A stretch of DNA of 64,000 nt from Apoderus coryli. Lineage: Eukaryota > Arthropoda > Insecta > Coleoptera > Attelabidae. The notes beneath the pieces were generated by a model. That model did no database searches. It was not told the DNA's origin and saw nothing but the letters and a program-made list of their open reading frames with translations. Below are positions 54,260 through 64,000 of the stretch, one piece after another. The stretch covers positions 13,619,135-13,683,134 of the forward strand of contig OU452202.1 in assembly GCA_911728435.2 (NCBI GenBank), read 5' to 3'. Each line of letters begins with the position of its first letter. The first letter of the stretch is position 1. The position numbers were made by a program, and so were the translations under genes.

Positions 54260-54619
54260 GATGGAACTTATCCTGACCAAGGTGTAAATTATTCGTTGTT
54301 GACCACTCGTTTTAACGTTTCCAGTTTGGATTTGCGACGGGGCCTAGCACTAATTGTATTTTTATTCAAATTATTAAATAACAAAATCTGTTGTAGTAGT
54401 CTCCTTGAGCGGGTTAGTTTTTGGGTGCCACGTGAAAATGCCAGAAATAACTTGCTTTTTTATAACATTAGAGCTAGAACTAATATTCAATGTAGATCTC
54501 CTGTATTTAATATGTGTGATGTATTTAACCGCATATCTAGTGTTTCTGATATCAATCATGATTCACTTGGTAGTATGGTTTCGGCTGCTGTACCAATCTT
54601 GAGAAGGCATGCATTGTGA
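54260..54619 (+). pseudogene. Non-LTR ORF2 part 2: C-terminus after the insertion
   Basis: If the LTR element and one copy of its GGGAG duplication are ignored, the frame of part 1 continues here without shift, through NYSLLTTRFNVSSLDLRRG and VPRENARNNLLFYNIRARTN, to a stop at 54617-54619. This is the usual cysteine-poor C-terminal region of such polymerases. About 245 nt of 3' UTR follow. Confidence 0.85.
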
Positions 54620-54831
54620 GTGTGAATTTGATTTAATTGATTATTTTTATTATTATTTTTAAGCATAAAAGTGTGAGTTTTTATTTACCTTTATTAAGGC
54701 GCTATTATATTCAGTTGGCTATGTATTTTTCAGTGATTGTGACGCAAATGTTTGATTATGTATGTGTATGCACATTATGATTATTTAAGATATTGTTGCT
54801 CTGTAAATGGTAATACTGTTGAGCAATAAAG

Positions 54832-54864
<33 letters not shown>
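54832..54864 (+). repeat. (ATT)n tail of the non-LTR element
   Basis: About eleven ATT units directly after AATAAAGC. This is the 3' terminal microsatellite of the split retrotransposon. Confidence 0.85.
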
Positions 54865-54925
54865 GTGCAGGCTCCGTCTTGTATTTATAAATTGGGACGT
54901 TCAGCCAAATTCACGTGTTCTAATA

Positions 54926-55231
54926 TAGATCTTGTATCCGATTATTTCTAAATATCTATGGGCCTTAAGATTTTCCTCAAAAATGCTAAATGCAATTTTG
55001 TGTGTGCGATGGTATTTGTAGGGTTTGAATTTATTATATTATATTATATTTATTTTTCAAAATCCTGTCAACGTTTGTTTTGCTTACTCCTACAGAACTT
55101 GCTACAGTTCGACATGAATTGTTTGGGTTGTTAGACATTAATTTCGCTCGTTTCCCGATTTTCTTTATGATATTCGGTGGGTCTAAGGTTTGGAAAAATC
55201 TCGCTAACTTCACTTTATATGATATTATCAA
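54926..55231 (-). pseudogene. Transposase helix-turn-helix fragment
   Basis: Minus-strand frame 55231-55034 has KKIGKRAKLMSNNPNNSCRT and VASSVGVSKTNVDRILK, a helix-turn-helix of the kind found at the N-terminus of insect DDE transposases. After a shift it continues as FKPYKYHRTHKI, the linker before the catalytic domain, and fades out by about 54926. The catalytic part is missing, apparently cut near the insertion point of the non-LTR element. Confidence 0.5.
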
Positions 55232-55239
55232 AACTACTT

Positions 55240-56890
55240 TCTTTTATAATCAAAACTAATATAAAAGAACAAATAATACTCATCTATTCACATGGGCCGG
55301 GGATTGCTCTCATGTTCAAACACATCTCGGTGGGGGGATTTTCCGGTTTATTGGAAATTGGGAGTCGTTAATTCTTTTTAAGCACTTTTTTAATAGAGGA
55401 GATGAAAGAGCAAATAAACGAAGCCTTTAGAAGCGTTACACCAGGTTAAAGTTGTTGAAGGGTTTAAGAAAAGGATTCAAATGTGCCTAGGGTCCAATCA
55501 TTTTGAACATTTGTTAAAAATGTATTTATTTATTATGTTATTGAGAGAGAGATGTTTTTGGCGACACCTAGCGTGAACAGGCAATATGCCGGGTGAAACA
55601 CAGTTCACAAAGGATGGCCGGACAAGAAGTAACAACTCCATTATATCCTATTGCCAACACTGGATGATTGAATTTTTCTTATTATGTTATTGTTTAAACA
55701 TATGGTTTATCAAATTCTCATGGCTGACTTGACAAATATTATAATTTTGAAAAATTCTTCGTATTATTGATTTTTCCATTCAAAATTAAAAATATACATA
55801 TCTATAGGAAAACCTTATAGTGATTAATAGATTATTAATTTCATCATTATCAAATACAGGGTGGTCTACATGAAATTAACAGGTTCAATTAAAAATTCGT
55901 CTAATATTATGAATATATGTGTATTTTCCACGAAAACGTCAAGAGTTATCCATAGAAAAGTATTATAATATTTGACAGATAATTACTTTTTGCATCTAAT
56001 TTTTACCTCATATACCGAGTGTTCCATTTGAAATAAACAACTTATTTAGAATTAAACTTTACGTTCATATAACTTATATTATTGGACACCCTGTATTTAA
56101 TATTGGGGTTTTTTTATATTCGGCGTAACAAGTGATGAGTGGGTATATTTATCAGCCCAGACTGGCTTAAACAGAACACACGAATAAGTGTCAATTTTTT
56201 CATTTAAATTATGTCTATATTTTTCTAAAAGTTAAAATATTTAAAAAACTGTCAGGTTTATGTGAGATGTACTTTAATGAAAGTAAGGTTTATTTTGAAC
56301 AGTGAATCTAAAAATATATTCATATACAGGGCATTCCATTTAAAAAAACACAATTATTGTTCATTCCTGATTTACATTATTTTTAAAATGTAGCCATAAA
56401 TAATTTTTATCGAACCCATGAATAAAACACACTATTCGTCCGGGGTGAATAAAAAAAAATAGAAATTCCAAGAAACGCCACTTAAAGGGCCAACTACTTG
56501 AAAGTTATATAGAGTGTAATATATTTTTGGATTGCTTATCACAAATCAATTTTTTTTAACCAAAAATATATAGGGTGTTCAATTACAAAAAATGAAAGGG
56601 AATACACAAAAACAGTTGAATATAGGAAAAAAACTGCCTCTCTCAAATTATTCTACCTAAAACAATCTAATAAACCCAATTTGCACCTTCTTGATAAGTT
56701 ACCGGTTAACCGAGATACCAAAGGGGGTCCCAAAATGCTAAGTTTTCAAAAAGTAAAAGTGTTATCTTTATTTTGATTGTGGCATCTTAATATTGATCAA
56801 AAAGTAGCAGAATGCACCTAAAACCGTTTCCTTCTATCTTTACTAACAACCGAGATAACCCGCAAAACCATCGAATTTGGGACACCCTGT
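55240..56890. other. No gene; cluster of orphan TIR ends
   Basis: Terminus-like motifs lie at about 55856 (TACAGGGTGGTC), 56090 (GACACCCTGTAT), 56325 (ATACAGGGCATTCC), 56569 (ATAGGGTGTTC) and 56881 (GACACCCTGTAC). No pair shares more than the terminal dozen bases. 55545-55670 is the diverged partner of 14005-14240. Confidence 0.45.
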
Positions 56891-56901
56891 ACACTAAGCC
56901 A

Positions 56902-56988
56902 CTGAAGATGGAAAGATAAATTTCTGAAACATGTCTGGCACCCCAATTTCAGTATGAACATATATCTGCATAATTCTGTGGAGTAGTC
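56902..56988 (+). ncRNA. Hammerhead-like motif H6
   Basis: CTGAAGA (56902-56908, allowed by the CTGANGA core), T, GGAAA, loop GATAAA, TTTCT, GAAAC (56926-56930). The stem has four Watson-Crick pairs and one G-U. GTGGAGTAGTC follows at 56978-56988. It begins about 12 bp after a CACCCTGTA terminus. Confidence 0.5.
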
Positions 56989-56999
56989 TTATTTATATA

Positions 57000-58315
57000 T
57001 ATATTTTATATGGTTTTCCTTGTATGCTCACGATATTATGTTCACACATTAAAGATCTGGTATTTCTTTACAAATGCCTTAATTCCTTAAATATGTAAGC
57101 AAATAAAACAGTGGAATACCATTTTTAAATTATCTAAAACTCATTGTTTTTTCAGTAGGTACACTACCCAATATCCGCTTATGAGATTTATTCGTTTAAT
57201 TTATTCATCCGAACATCTCAATTCTACAGTTTACAGATAGCATAATTTTTTTTTGTAAATCTTTGTTACTGGTAAAAAAAAAAGATTTATATCAAAGTTA
57301 AAAAACATGTAAAATATTTAAATTACCTACCGAGTAGAGGTACTTAAAAAAATTAGTTGTCTAATATAAACAGCCATTTTACCAGCTATGGGGTTCACCC
57401 TGTAAGTATTTGTAATTTAAAATCCCAAGGAAAATCAAAATATCTCTGCACAAACCTGTTGAAGCGTTTTGTTTCTCTATATGTGAATCAGCACTAGGAA
57501 ATTATATATATTATAAACAATATGCCCAAATAAATGTTATGGATGTTATTAACTTTTAATTATATTTCTAATTATGTCGTACAGTTCTTTTGTTTAATAT
57601 AAAATTATTGTTCGTAAACAAAACTACATAATACGTAGCATATTATGTATGCCATTAAGTTAAATTTTAATTGGTTTCCTGTATGTATAATAAATTAAAT
57701 TTTAGAATTATTATTTAAATTTACCATTTTTTGCTGCTTTTTATGTAGGTATAGTGTTTTGTTATTTTAATTTTATAAATTTCATTTCAATTTTTTTAAC
57801 TATATACTAAATTTATTGATTACTTACATATTATTATAATTTTTCTTTTTAAAATAATGATTTTAAATATTAAAAATAGTTTTTGTTTATCATTACAAAC
57901 ATGTTATAAAAATATATGTTTTGATTTATTTGTATCATTACTGAAACACTTAATTTGTAAATAAATGTCACAATGTATATCACGTTGTACTTATGTATTT
58001 TATCATGTGTGTGATTAGAAATTAATTAATTGTTGACAATAAAAGATAACGCGATTTTTGTATCGAAAATATCAACGATTTGTTTTATCAGATCCCGATC
58101 CCGATTTTAGACTGTACAGTTCAGGCGGTTGAGGGCCGCGCTCAACTAAAGGCCGTGTTGCCAGATTGAGGGAGAGTTGGCTATGGAAGTTTGAAGTTAT
58201 AGAACTCCTATCAATTTATACAATACTTATACGTTTTCAAAACTATGGATGTTAGATAAAAATATCTATTTACCTAAGTTTTCATTATTATAATGTAACT
58301 TCTATATATTTATTT
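57000..58315. other. No gene seen
   Basis: AT-rich. A GGGTTCACCCTGTAAG terminus-like motif lies at about 57389-57404. A small GC-richer patch is at 58128-58175, without a frame. Confidence 0.4.
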
Positions 58316-58318
58316 CGT

Positions 58319-58639
58319 GGGTAATTTAGATTCACAAAATTACTCAAACTTTGAAATAAATTTTGGTTTTATTTCATGTCATATACACACAAACAAAACA
58401 TTTCGACAACTCTATTTATGTTGTATTCCTCTTTTTTTTTGTTTAAGAACTTTCAATTATGCAGTTGGATGGTGGAAGATATTTAATATTTTTCAATGTA
58501 ACAATGATATTTTAAGAGTAGGTACCTGAGGAAGACAACATAAATGGAGTTGTCGAAACGTTGTGTTTGTTGTATATGACAGGAAATAAAACGAAAATTT
58601 ATTTCAAAGTTCGAGCAATTTCGTGAACCTAAATCTCCC
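58319..58639. repeat. Inverted repeat with about 113-bp arms, each holding a hammerhead-like core
   Basis: 58319-58431 and 58526-58639 are inverted copies. They share TCACAAAATTACTC/TCACGAAATTGCTC-type blocks, AACTTTGAAATAAATTTT, TGTCATATACA and TCGACAACTC, with a 94-bp spacer. The right arm contains intact motif H7 on the plus strand. The left arm contains a decayed core on the minus strand (CTG lost before AGGA; GAAAT in place of GAAAC). Confidence 0.85.
58526..58559 (+). ncRNA. Hammerhead-like motif H7
   Basis: CTGAGGA (58526-58532), A, GACAAC, a 9-nt loop, GTTGTC, GAAAC (58555-58559). The stem is six perfect pairs and differs in sequence from all other loci. The GTGGAGTNGAC box of the others is not present downstream, so this is a separate subfamily. 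Confidence 0.55.
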
Positions 58640-58802
58640 AAGAAAAAAAAATTAAATAGGTAAATATTATATAAAGGTTCAGGAATTTGAAGACCAAAAA
58701 AAAGTAAGTTTAATTTTGCTTTTTTACTATTGCTATTGCAATGAAAATTATGTTATAATTATTCTTGAAATAGTCCATTATCTTAAGAGGAGTTCCTTTC
58801 GA

Positions 58803-58936
58803 GTATCGTCGTGCTCATCATCAATGGTTCATTTTAACTAAATACCACTGATGATGAGAACGACGATTCTCCAAACATGTATGATTGTGAATAGTAATTG
58901 ATTTCAAAATGTACGAAATTCGTTTGTGGAGTAGAC
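58803..58936 (+). ncRNA. Hammerhead-like motif H5 with an adjacent inverted half-copy
   Basis: CTGATGA (58848-58854), T, GAGAA, loop CGACGA, TTCTC, then CAAAC (58872-58876), where the first G of GAAAC is C, so it is probably inactive. GTGGAGTAGAC follows at 58926-58936. Immediately upstream, 58803-58828 is an inverted near-copy of the core and stem (reverse complement ATTGATGATGAGCACGACGA). The sequence GAAATAGTCCATT at 58767-58779 also occurs at the outer end of the tandem array (15919-15931). Confidence 0.5.
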
Positions 58937-58939
58937 ATT

Positions 58940-60055
58940 ATTCATTTACGCCTTATAATGTTATAATTTCTTCAGATGATTGTTTTAGGTCCTGAGCTTT
59001 AGCCATAAATAGTATATAATCTTTGATCTTATTATTTGAATACAATTTGGGTTTTAAATAAGTGGTTTCGTTCATGGATGGCGTCAGGATAATCATCATA
59101 TGCAATGAATGCAATTTAATAATCCGTAATTCACTTCTTTAGGAATTCAGGTCTATTGGGAAGAGACTGTCGCGTCCACATTATTGAATGTTTTTTTTTG
59201 TTTTTTTTAAGTATATTTCTGTTTTTATTATTCATTTGTAAGATCAATGTTATGATCTTACGATATTTTCTATTCTAATGCTATTTAATAACTTTTAAAA
59301 ATAAATGCTCTTGTCTCTCTATACTAATGAAATAATTAATATAATATTGTCGTGTGAAAATAGCCTTAAACGACCGTACCTATCGCGCACGCGTGTCGCG
59401 AGATATTTTTTATTATTACATTGTAAAACTGACCGGTGAACCGTTAAAATCGGTGCACATTTTTAAATTAATTTTTCTTTGTCGCGAAACTTTAAGTTAC
59501 CGCATAATTACTATCTGCAAGGATTAATTATTGTAAAGCTGAATTATTGGGGAGGGATTGGAAGTGCTGGCGCCAGCGAAGAAACTCTGGTATATGAAAT
59601 TGAACATTAAACATATTCTTTTTGTGATTACTTGGATGTAAAAGGTAAGTCTTTAAGGCTACGTTAATTATTCTACTCTGCCCAAGACCATTTATCTCTC
59701 CACTAAAACATAATTTTTTCTCAACGCAAGTGAACTCTAAACCAATAAAATAAAATACATTTGAACAGAATTCATTCGCCAGAGACACCAACATAATAAA
59801 CTATTGCCCTCGTGGCACGAATAGCTCTTCAAATTTAAGTATAAAGTAATAATTTTATGACCTTTTTGTCATTTATCTAAAATTTATATATATATATTTT
59901 TCTGTTTTAGACATCAGCTATTTTTTTTTAAGTATCGGGTTTTGTTCCCTTTTCTTCTCTTTGGAGGCACTATTTATATACGTACATATTTTATATTTCA
60001 GATCTTCTAGGCCAAGTTCTTGATTCTTGATTGATTTTTTCTTAGTTTTATTATA
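58940..60055. other. No gene; CpG-rich spot
   Basis: 59375-59402 contains a dense CpG run (TATCGCGCACGCGTGTCGCG) in AT-rich surroundings. The 88-codon minus-strand frame at 59528-59794 has no recognisable domain. Confidence 0.35.
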
Positions 60056-60059
60056 AAAT

Positions 60060-61535
60060 ATATTATTTACGAACGCCTATGTAAACAAAATTGTGTTGCT
60101 GCATGTTGTAGGTTATCTTATATTAAAGCTATATATAATTAGCCAATTTTTCGTTTTTGATCCTTTTTTACACTATTTTCGAACGGCTGTGTGAACCAGT
60201 TCATTTATGTAACATTTTTTGGGTTATATTCTATCACAACTATGAAAAATTATTCCGTATTTCGATAAGTTTAGGAAGTATATATCTTTTTATTTTGACC
60301 CCTTTTACACTATTTACGAACGCATATGAAAACAAGTTATTTATAACACATTTTATAGCTTATATTATATATCAAAGCTATAAATAACTAGTCAATATTT
60401 CTGCAATTTTTAAGAAATACGTTTTTTTCTAAACTTTTTACCCCATTTTACACTTTTTTCAAATGTCAATGTGGTCTAATTGTTTAGGTTAAATATTTTA
60501 GGTTATATTTAATTAAACACCCAAAAAATTATTCAATATTTCGGGTAAATTTAAGAACTATGATTTTTTTAATTTTTGAACCCTCTGTTAAACCCCTTGC
60601 CTACGCTCAATATTAATCACCACCTATAAATATTCTGTAGTATTTTCGTACCAAATGTGGTTAAAATCCGTTAAGTGGTTTTTGAGTTATCACGGATACA
60701 ATTTTTTTCTGACCCTTTTCTAGAATTCTCACGGACGCGTATGGTACATTAATTTTTGTAGTGTATTTTTAACAGCAATTCAACTATTTAAATATAAATT
60801 TTTTTACATTTTACATATTTTTTTTATTTTACCCCATTTTCTACTATTTACGAACGCCTATGTAAAATTTATGCAGCATTTTGTAGGTTACCTTATATCA
60901 AAGCTATATATAATTAGCCAATTTTTCTGGTATATTTGGGAAACATTTTTTTTTTCGTTTTTGACCCTTTTTTAGACTATTTTCGAACGCCTGTGTGAAC
61001 CAATTCTTTTATGGAATATTTTTTAGCTTATATTGTATCACAAATACGAAAAATTATTCCATATTTCAAATAAGTTTAGGAAAGATATATTTTTTATGTT
61101 TTGATCCCTTTTCCACTATTTACGAACATCTATGAAAGTAAGTTATTTATGACACATTTTATAGGCTATATTCTATCAAAGCTATGAATAACTAGTTAAT
61201 ATTTCTGGTATGTTTAAGAAATACGATTTTCTCAAATCTTTTTTACCCCATTTTACACTATTTTCAAACGCCAATGTGGTCTAATATTTTATGTTCAATA
61301 TTTTAGATTATATTCAATTAAATGCGTAAAAAATTATGCAGTATTTCGGATAACTTTAAGAACTATGATTTTTTTTTATTTTTGAACCCTCTTTTAAACC
61401 CATTGCCTACGCTCAATGTTTCCCAAAATCTAATCGGCTCCTTGCCATGTCCAATAGTATTTTTTTACCAAATTTGGTTAAAATTATTTTTTATAATTAT
61501 TATTTATGTATAAAATGACCAAAAACAAGTATTCC
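60060..61535. repeat. Tandem-like AT-rich repeat block B
   Basis: Second copy of the block at 25325-26485, in the same orientation, with extra subunits at its start. The order of subunits, the GCCTACGCTCAAT phrase and the closing AAAAACAAGTATTCCCGG all match. Subunits within the block are themselves related (CACTATTTACGAACGC..ATG repeated at least six times). Confidence 0.8.
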
Positions 61536-61539
61536 CGGT

Positions 61540-62690
61540 GAAATGAAAAAAAAAAAAAAATTCGAAGTTTGAGATGAACCCCAAGTAGTGAACAATATCA
61601 ATAGAATTGGACAACACTAAGGTACTTTGAGGAAAACAATATTTGGTAGCTACGTTGAAACTGGTAACTTGATTTGTTATAGACGTTATCACAGTCGATA
61701 TTTGAGTTGATAAACCTTCCATAATGAGAATAGATCGGTGCTTTGTTTTTCCTAGGAGGACTTATAATATAAAATCATAAATTCAGCACTAAGCTCCAAC
61801 ACAAAAAATTATGTATTTGAGAATCATTATTTTTATATAATCCTGCTGTGTTTGTTGAAAACGAAATAAGATTTGATCTCAGAACGTGAATTATGGGGTT
61901 CATTGGCTGATGTCTGATGTCATTAAAATTAATCTTATCTTCACACATTCAAGTCTTCAAATACTTACTTCTCTAATTCATGATCTTTTAATCAGTATGC
62001 AATTTGGGATAAAAAGACCCATTGAAAATCTGACATGGCTAATACGAGCAAAATAAGTATTGAATTTGTTTCCATCTCAAAACATAACAAAATTTGTGAT
62101 GTGATTTAATATTATACTGTAGATGTATTCAATTATCTTACCACCAATATTATTCCAAATGTTTCACCAAATTCTCCAAGGTTCATTTATTTACATTGCT
62201 TATACGAGTATATAAAAGTAATACCTACATCTCGTACACTTATTTCTATAGTCATAATTCCACAACGTGACAGCGTCGCTTTCAAGCACCCCCATTTCCA
62301 TCACAGCCTGCTACGATCAACGCCGATGCAACGTTTCGCAGTTTTCCGATATATCTACAGGTGTGTTGTGTCGCTTGCATGACCAGGATTATTTATTTTA
62401 TGAGCAACATCGCCCGAAGGTGAAGCTTTTATTATGTTATGTACAGTATATATATATACCAGGCATTAAGTTTTACTCCCTTAGTACAATTTGTTGTTTG
62501 TGTACACATATGTACTTTGTATGGTAGAGTGAAAGCAAAAGATAAATGAAATATTTGATAATGTGTAAGTAAACTTGGTCAGAACGGGAGATGATAGATA
62601 ATAATATGAGTACGTAATTATCACATAATAGGTATATGGATGCCCAATAATAATTTCGGAAAGAGGAAATCAGTGAGCCGATTATGTTTT
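61540..62690. other. No supported gene; one GC-richer ORF with TATA-like sequence
   Basis: 62261-62420 is less AT-rich and open, with a TATATAAAAG motif at 62208-62217, about 50 bp upstream. The open frame has no early ATG and no domain I recognise. It could be an exon, an LTR fragment or chance. Confidence 0.25.
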
Positions 62691-63130
62691 TTTTTACTTG
62701 CCCGATCCATAAGGAAAGTAGTTTGAACGCGCTATAGTCTAGCATTTGTAAATTTTCAAAAAACATTCATTAAATAAAAACGCTTCATCTGAATTAAATA
62801 ATGACGCAAGCTTCTTTCTGCTTCAAAATTGCATCCAGTGCTATAAATTGGTTTTGGCAACTGTAGAAATTCTTCAGCCATACTTTTAATATAGAAATCT
62901 GAACCACCTTATTTTATATAGTTCTAAAACTGCAATTTGTTGCGTAAACGGCTTTGGCTGTTTGTCTGTCCAATTTTTTACTTTCCCGATCCATAAGGAA
63001 AGTACTATGAACGCGCTATAGACATAACCATTTTGAAGTTCCCTGAGATGAATAAGACCATTTCCAGATGGAAGTCTGTGTGTCTGACCGTATTCTTCTA
63101 CCATAAAGCCTAAACGCTTTAACCAATTGA
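62690..63130. repeat. Dispersed repeat, two partial direct copies
   Basis: CCCGATCCATAAGGAAAGTA occurs at 62700-62719 and 62983-63002, each followed by GAACGCGCTATAG. The second copy continues into the blocks shared with 9345-9525. Confidence 0.75.
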
Positions 63131-63425
63131 GCCAAATTTTGGTATATGAGGTTGGGGGAGTCCTAGGATGAACCCGTTAGTTTTTTGTTGAAATCGCTTT
63201 AGCCCTGTGATCAGGGTGGACACAACCCCTAAATTTTCAAATAGCAGTAGGGGGTCGAGATACATCATTTGAAGGCATTTTTTATCTGATTTACAGCGAT
63301 AGGTTACTTTTAATATTTGCCTCCATAATTATCGAGGAAATTGCGTTTAAAAGTTGCAAATATGTATAGTATATCGCCGTAGTCATATTTGTAACTTTAA
63401 TGTAATTTGGTTTACTTTTGTACCA
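63130..63425. other. No gene seen
   Basis: Likely the continuation of the preceding dispersed repeat, without a frame or paired repeat of its own. Confidence 0.4.
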
Positions 63426-63427
63426 TT

Positions 63428-63528
63428 CACCGTAGCTCAGTGATAATGAGCGTGGCTTTGCGTGCGGAAGGTCCTGGGTTGGATTGGGTTGGGTGCGGAA
63501 GGTCCTGGGTTCGATCCCTGCTCTTGTA
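63428..63528 (+). repeat. tRNA-Ala-derived SINE head, copy 3, with internal duplication
   Basis: ACCGTAGCTCAGTGATAATG is a good A-box region, CTTTGCGTG carries a TGC anticodon position, and GGTTCGATCC is a good B box. The segment GTGCGGAAGGTCCTGGGTT occurs twice (63462-63480 and 63493-63511), giving a 31-bp tandem duplication that no working tRNA could tolerate. The 3' flank TTTTTTTTATTTCTAATTTT matches copy 2. Confidence 0.65.
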
Positions 63529-63539
63529 ACTTTTTTTTA

Positions 63540-63950
63540 TTTCTAATTTTTGGCCAAAATAGTTAGGTACCTAGGGAGTTGAGTTAGTTTATCATGTTAT
63601 AATTATCATATAATATGTAATTTATGTATGTAACAAAACAAGAAGTTTTCAATAATAACTTTATATTTTCCTATAATCAAAAATTATCTAATAAATGAGA
63701 ATATAATGTCAATGATGGTGTCCGCTCTATATGTCGACCCAAGAATAAGTATGCCTTTCTTTTTAAAAACGACCCCTTCTTTCCTACTCTATCAGCTATA
63801 AATCTACTATAATATAAACACACAAAAATAAACCATGTACTCGTATCTCACTTAATATTATGAAAAAGATTCAAATAATTATTTTCAGCCTATAAACTAA
63901 AATATTTGTTAGACACGTCTGGTAATAAATTGTCCTTAAATACGTGTTAG
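63540..63950. other. No gene seen
   Basis: AT-rich spacer between the SINE and the window-end repeat. Confidence 0.4.
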
Positions 63951-63954
63951 GTTA

Positions 63955-64000
63955 TCATTTAGTAATAATGGAGCGTAGGCAAGGGGTTTAAAAATTTAAA
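63955..64000 (-). repeat. Start of an inverted copy of the 25/60 kb repeat family
   Basis: The reverse complement reads AAACCCCTTGCCTACGCTCC and then an ATTAT tract, as in the block at about 60590-60620. It is cut by the window edge. Confidence 0.6.

Larger units (their letters stand above)
45893..54864 (+). mobile_element. Non-LTR retrotransposon split by a BEL/Pao insertion
   Basis: The element occupies 45893-48226 and 54260-54864. It is 5' truncated within the endonuclease domain and ends with AATAAA (54825-54830) and a run of ATT repeats (about 54832-54864), a 3' tail seen in several non-LTR clades. Between the halves sits the complete LTR element. Confidence 0.88.

Noticed and set aside
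59528..59794. 88-codon minus-strand ORF
   Set aside because: No recognisable motif; the length is expected by chance across 64 kb of six-frame reading.
62267..62527. Possible protein-coding exon with upstream TATA-like motif
   Set aside because: The frame opens with GTG rather than ATG, lacks clear splice sites and shows no recognisable domain.

Overview
The window reads as nuclear DNA of an insect: it is very AT-rich, has spliced-gene signals, and is packed with arthropod-type transposable elements (mariner, BEL/Pao, endonuclease-type non-LTR retrotransposons, MULE, many small TIR elements whose ends read TACAGGGTG/CACCCTGTA). A beetle would fit this mixture, but I cannot prove the order from sequence alone. 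Nothing suggests a bacterial, organellar or viral genome.

Only one clear host gene is seen: an intact lipoyltransferase 1 (LIPT1) coding exon on the minus strand at 32119-33273, with a possible splice acceptor just upstream of its start and a 1.6 kb TIR element beginning 58 bp beyond the start codon. A THAP-domain first exon (30052-30155) with a good splice donor lies inside a 1.17 kb element with long inverted ends, so it is more likely a transposon exon than a host gene.

Layout. 0-9 kb: 3' end of a non-LTR element, a decayed TE-associated gene, a 2.75 kb TIR transposon (2501-5255) with a dead transposase inside, and a second transposase scrap. 9-16 kb: a hammerhead-like motif, a tRNA-derived SINE, two mariner relics. 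16-20 kb: a minus-strand non-LTR retrotransposon whose 3' part exists as three tandem 725-735 bp units, each with a hammerhead-like motif, and an inverted copy of the same module at the other flank. 20-31 kb: MULE relic, two long palindromes, tandem-like AT-rich repeats, a Tc1/mariner-type relic, a mariner relic and the THAP element. 31-44 kb: LIPT1, TIR elements, a third mariner of the same family and scattered transposase and RT scraps. 44-55 kb: a 1.6 kb TIR element, then a non-LTR retrotransposon interrupted by a complete, apparently very young BEL/Pao element (identical 193 bp LTRs, GGGAG target duplication, open 1756-codon Gag-Pol). 55-64 kb: repeats, three more hammerhead-like loci including two in inverted pairs, a second copy of the 25 kb repeat block, and a SINE.

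The most interesting signal is a dispersed family of hammerhead-ribozyme-like motifs (CTGANGA, a 5-6 bp stem that changes sequence but keeps pairing, then GAAAC, then GTGGAGTNGAC about 40-50 nt downstream in most copies). They recur as single copies, in inverted pairs, and in the tandem array attached to an endonuclease-type non-LTR element.
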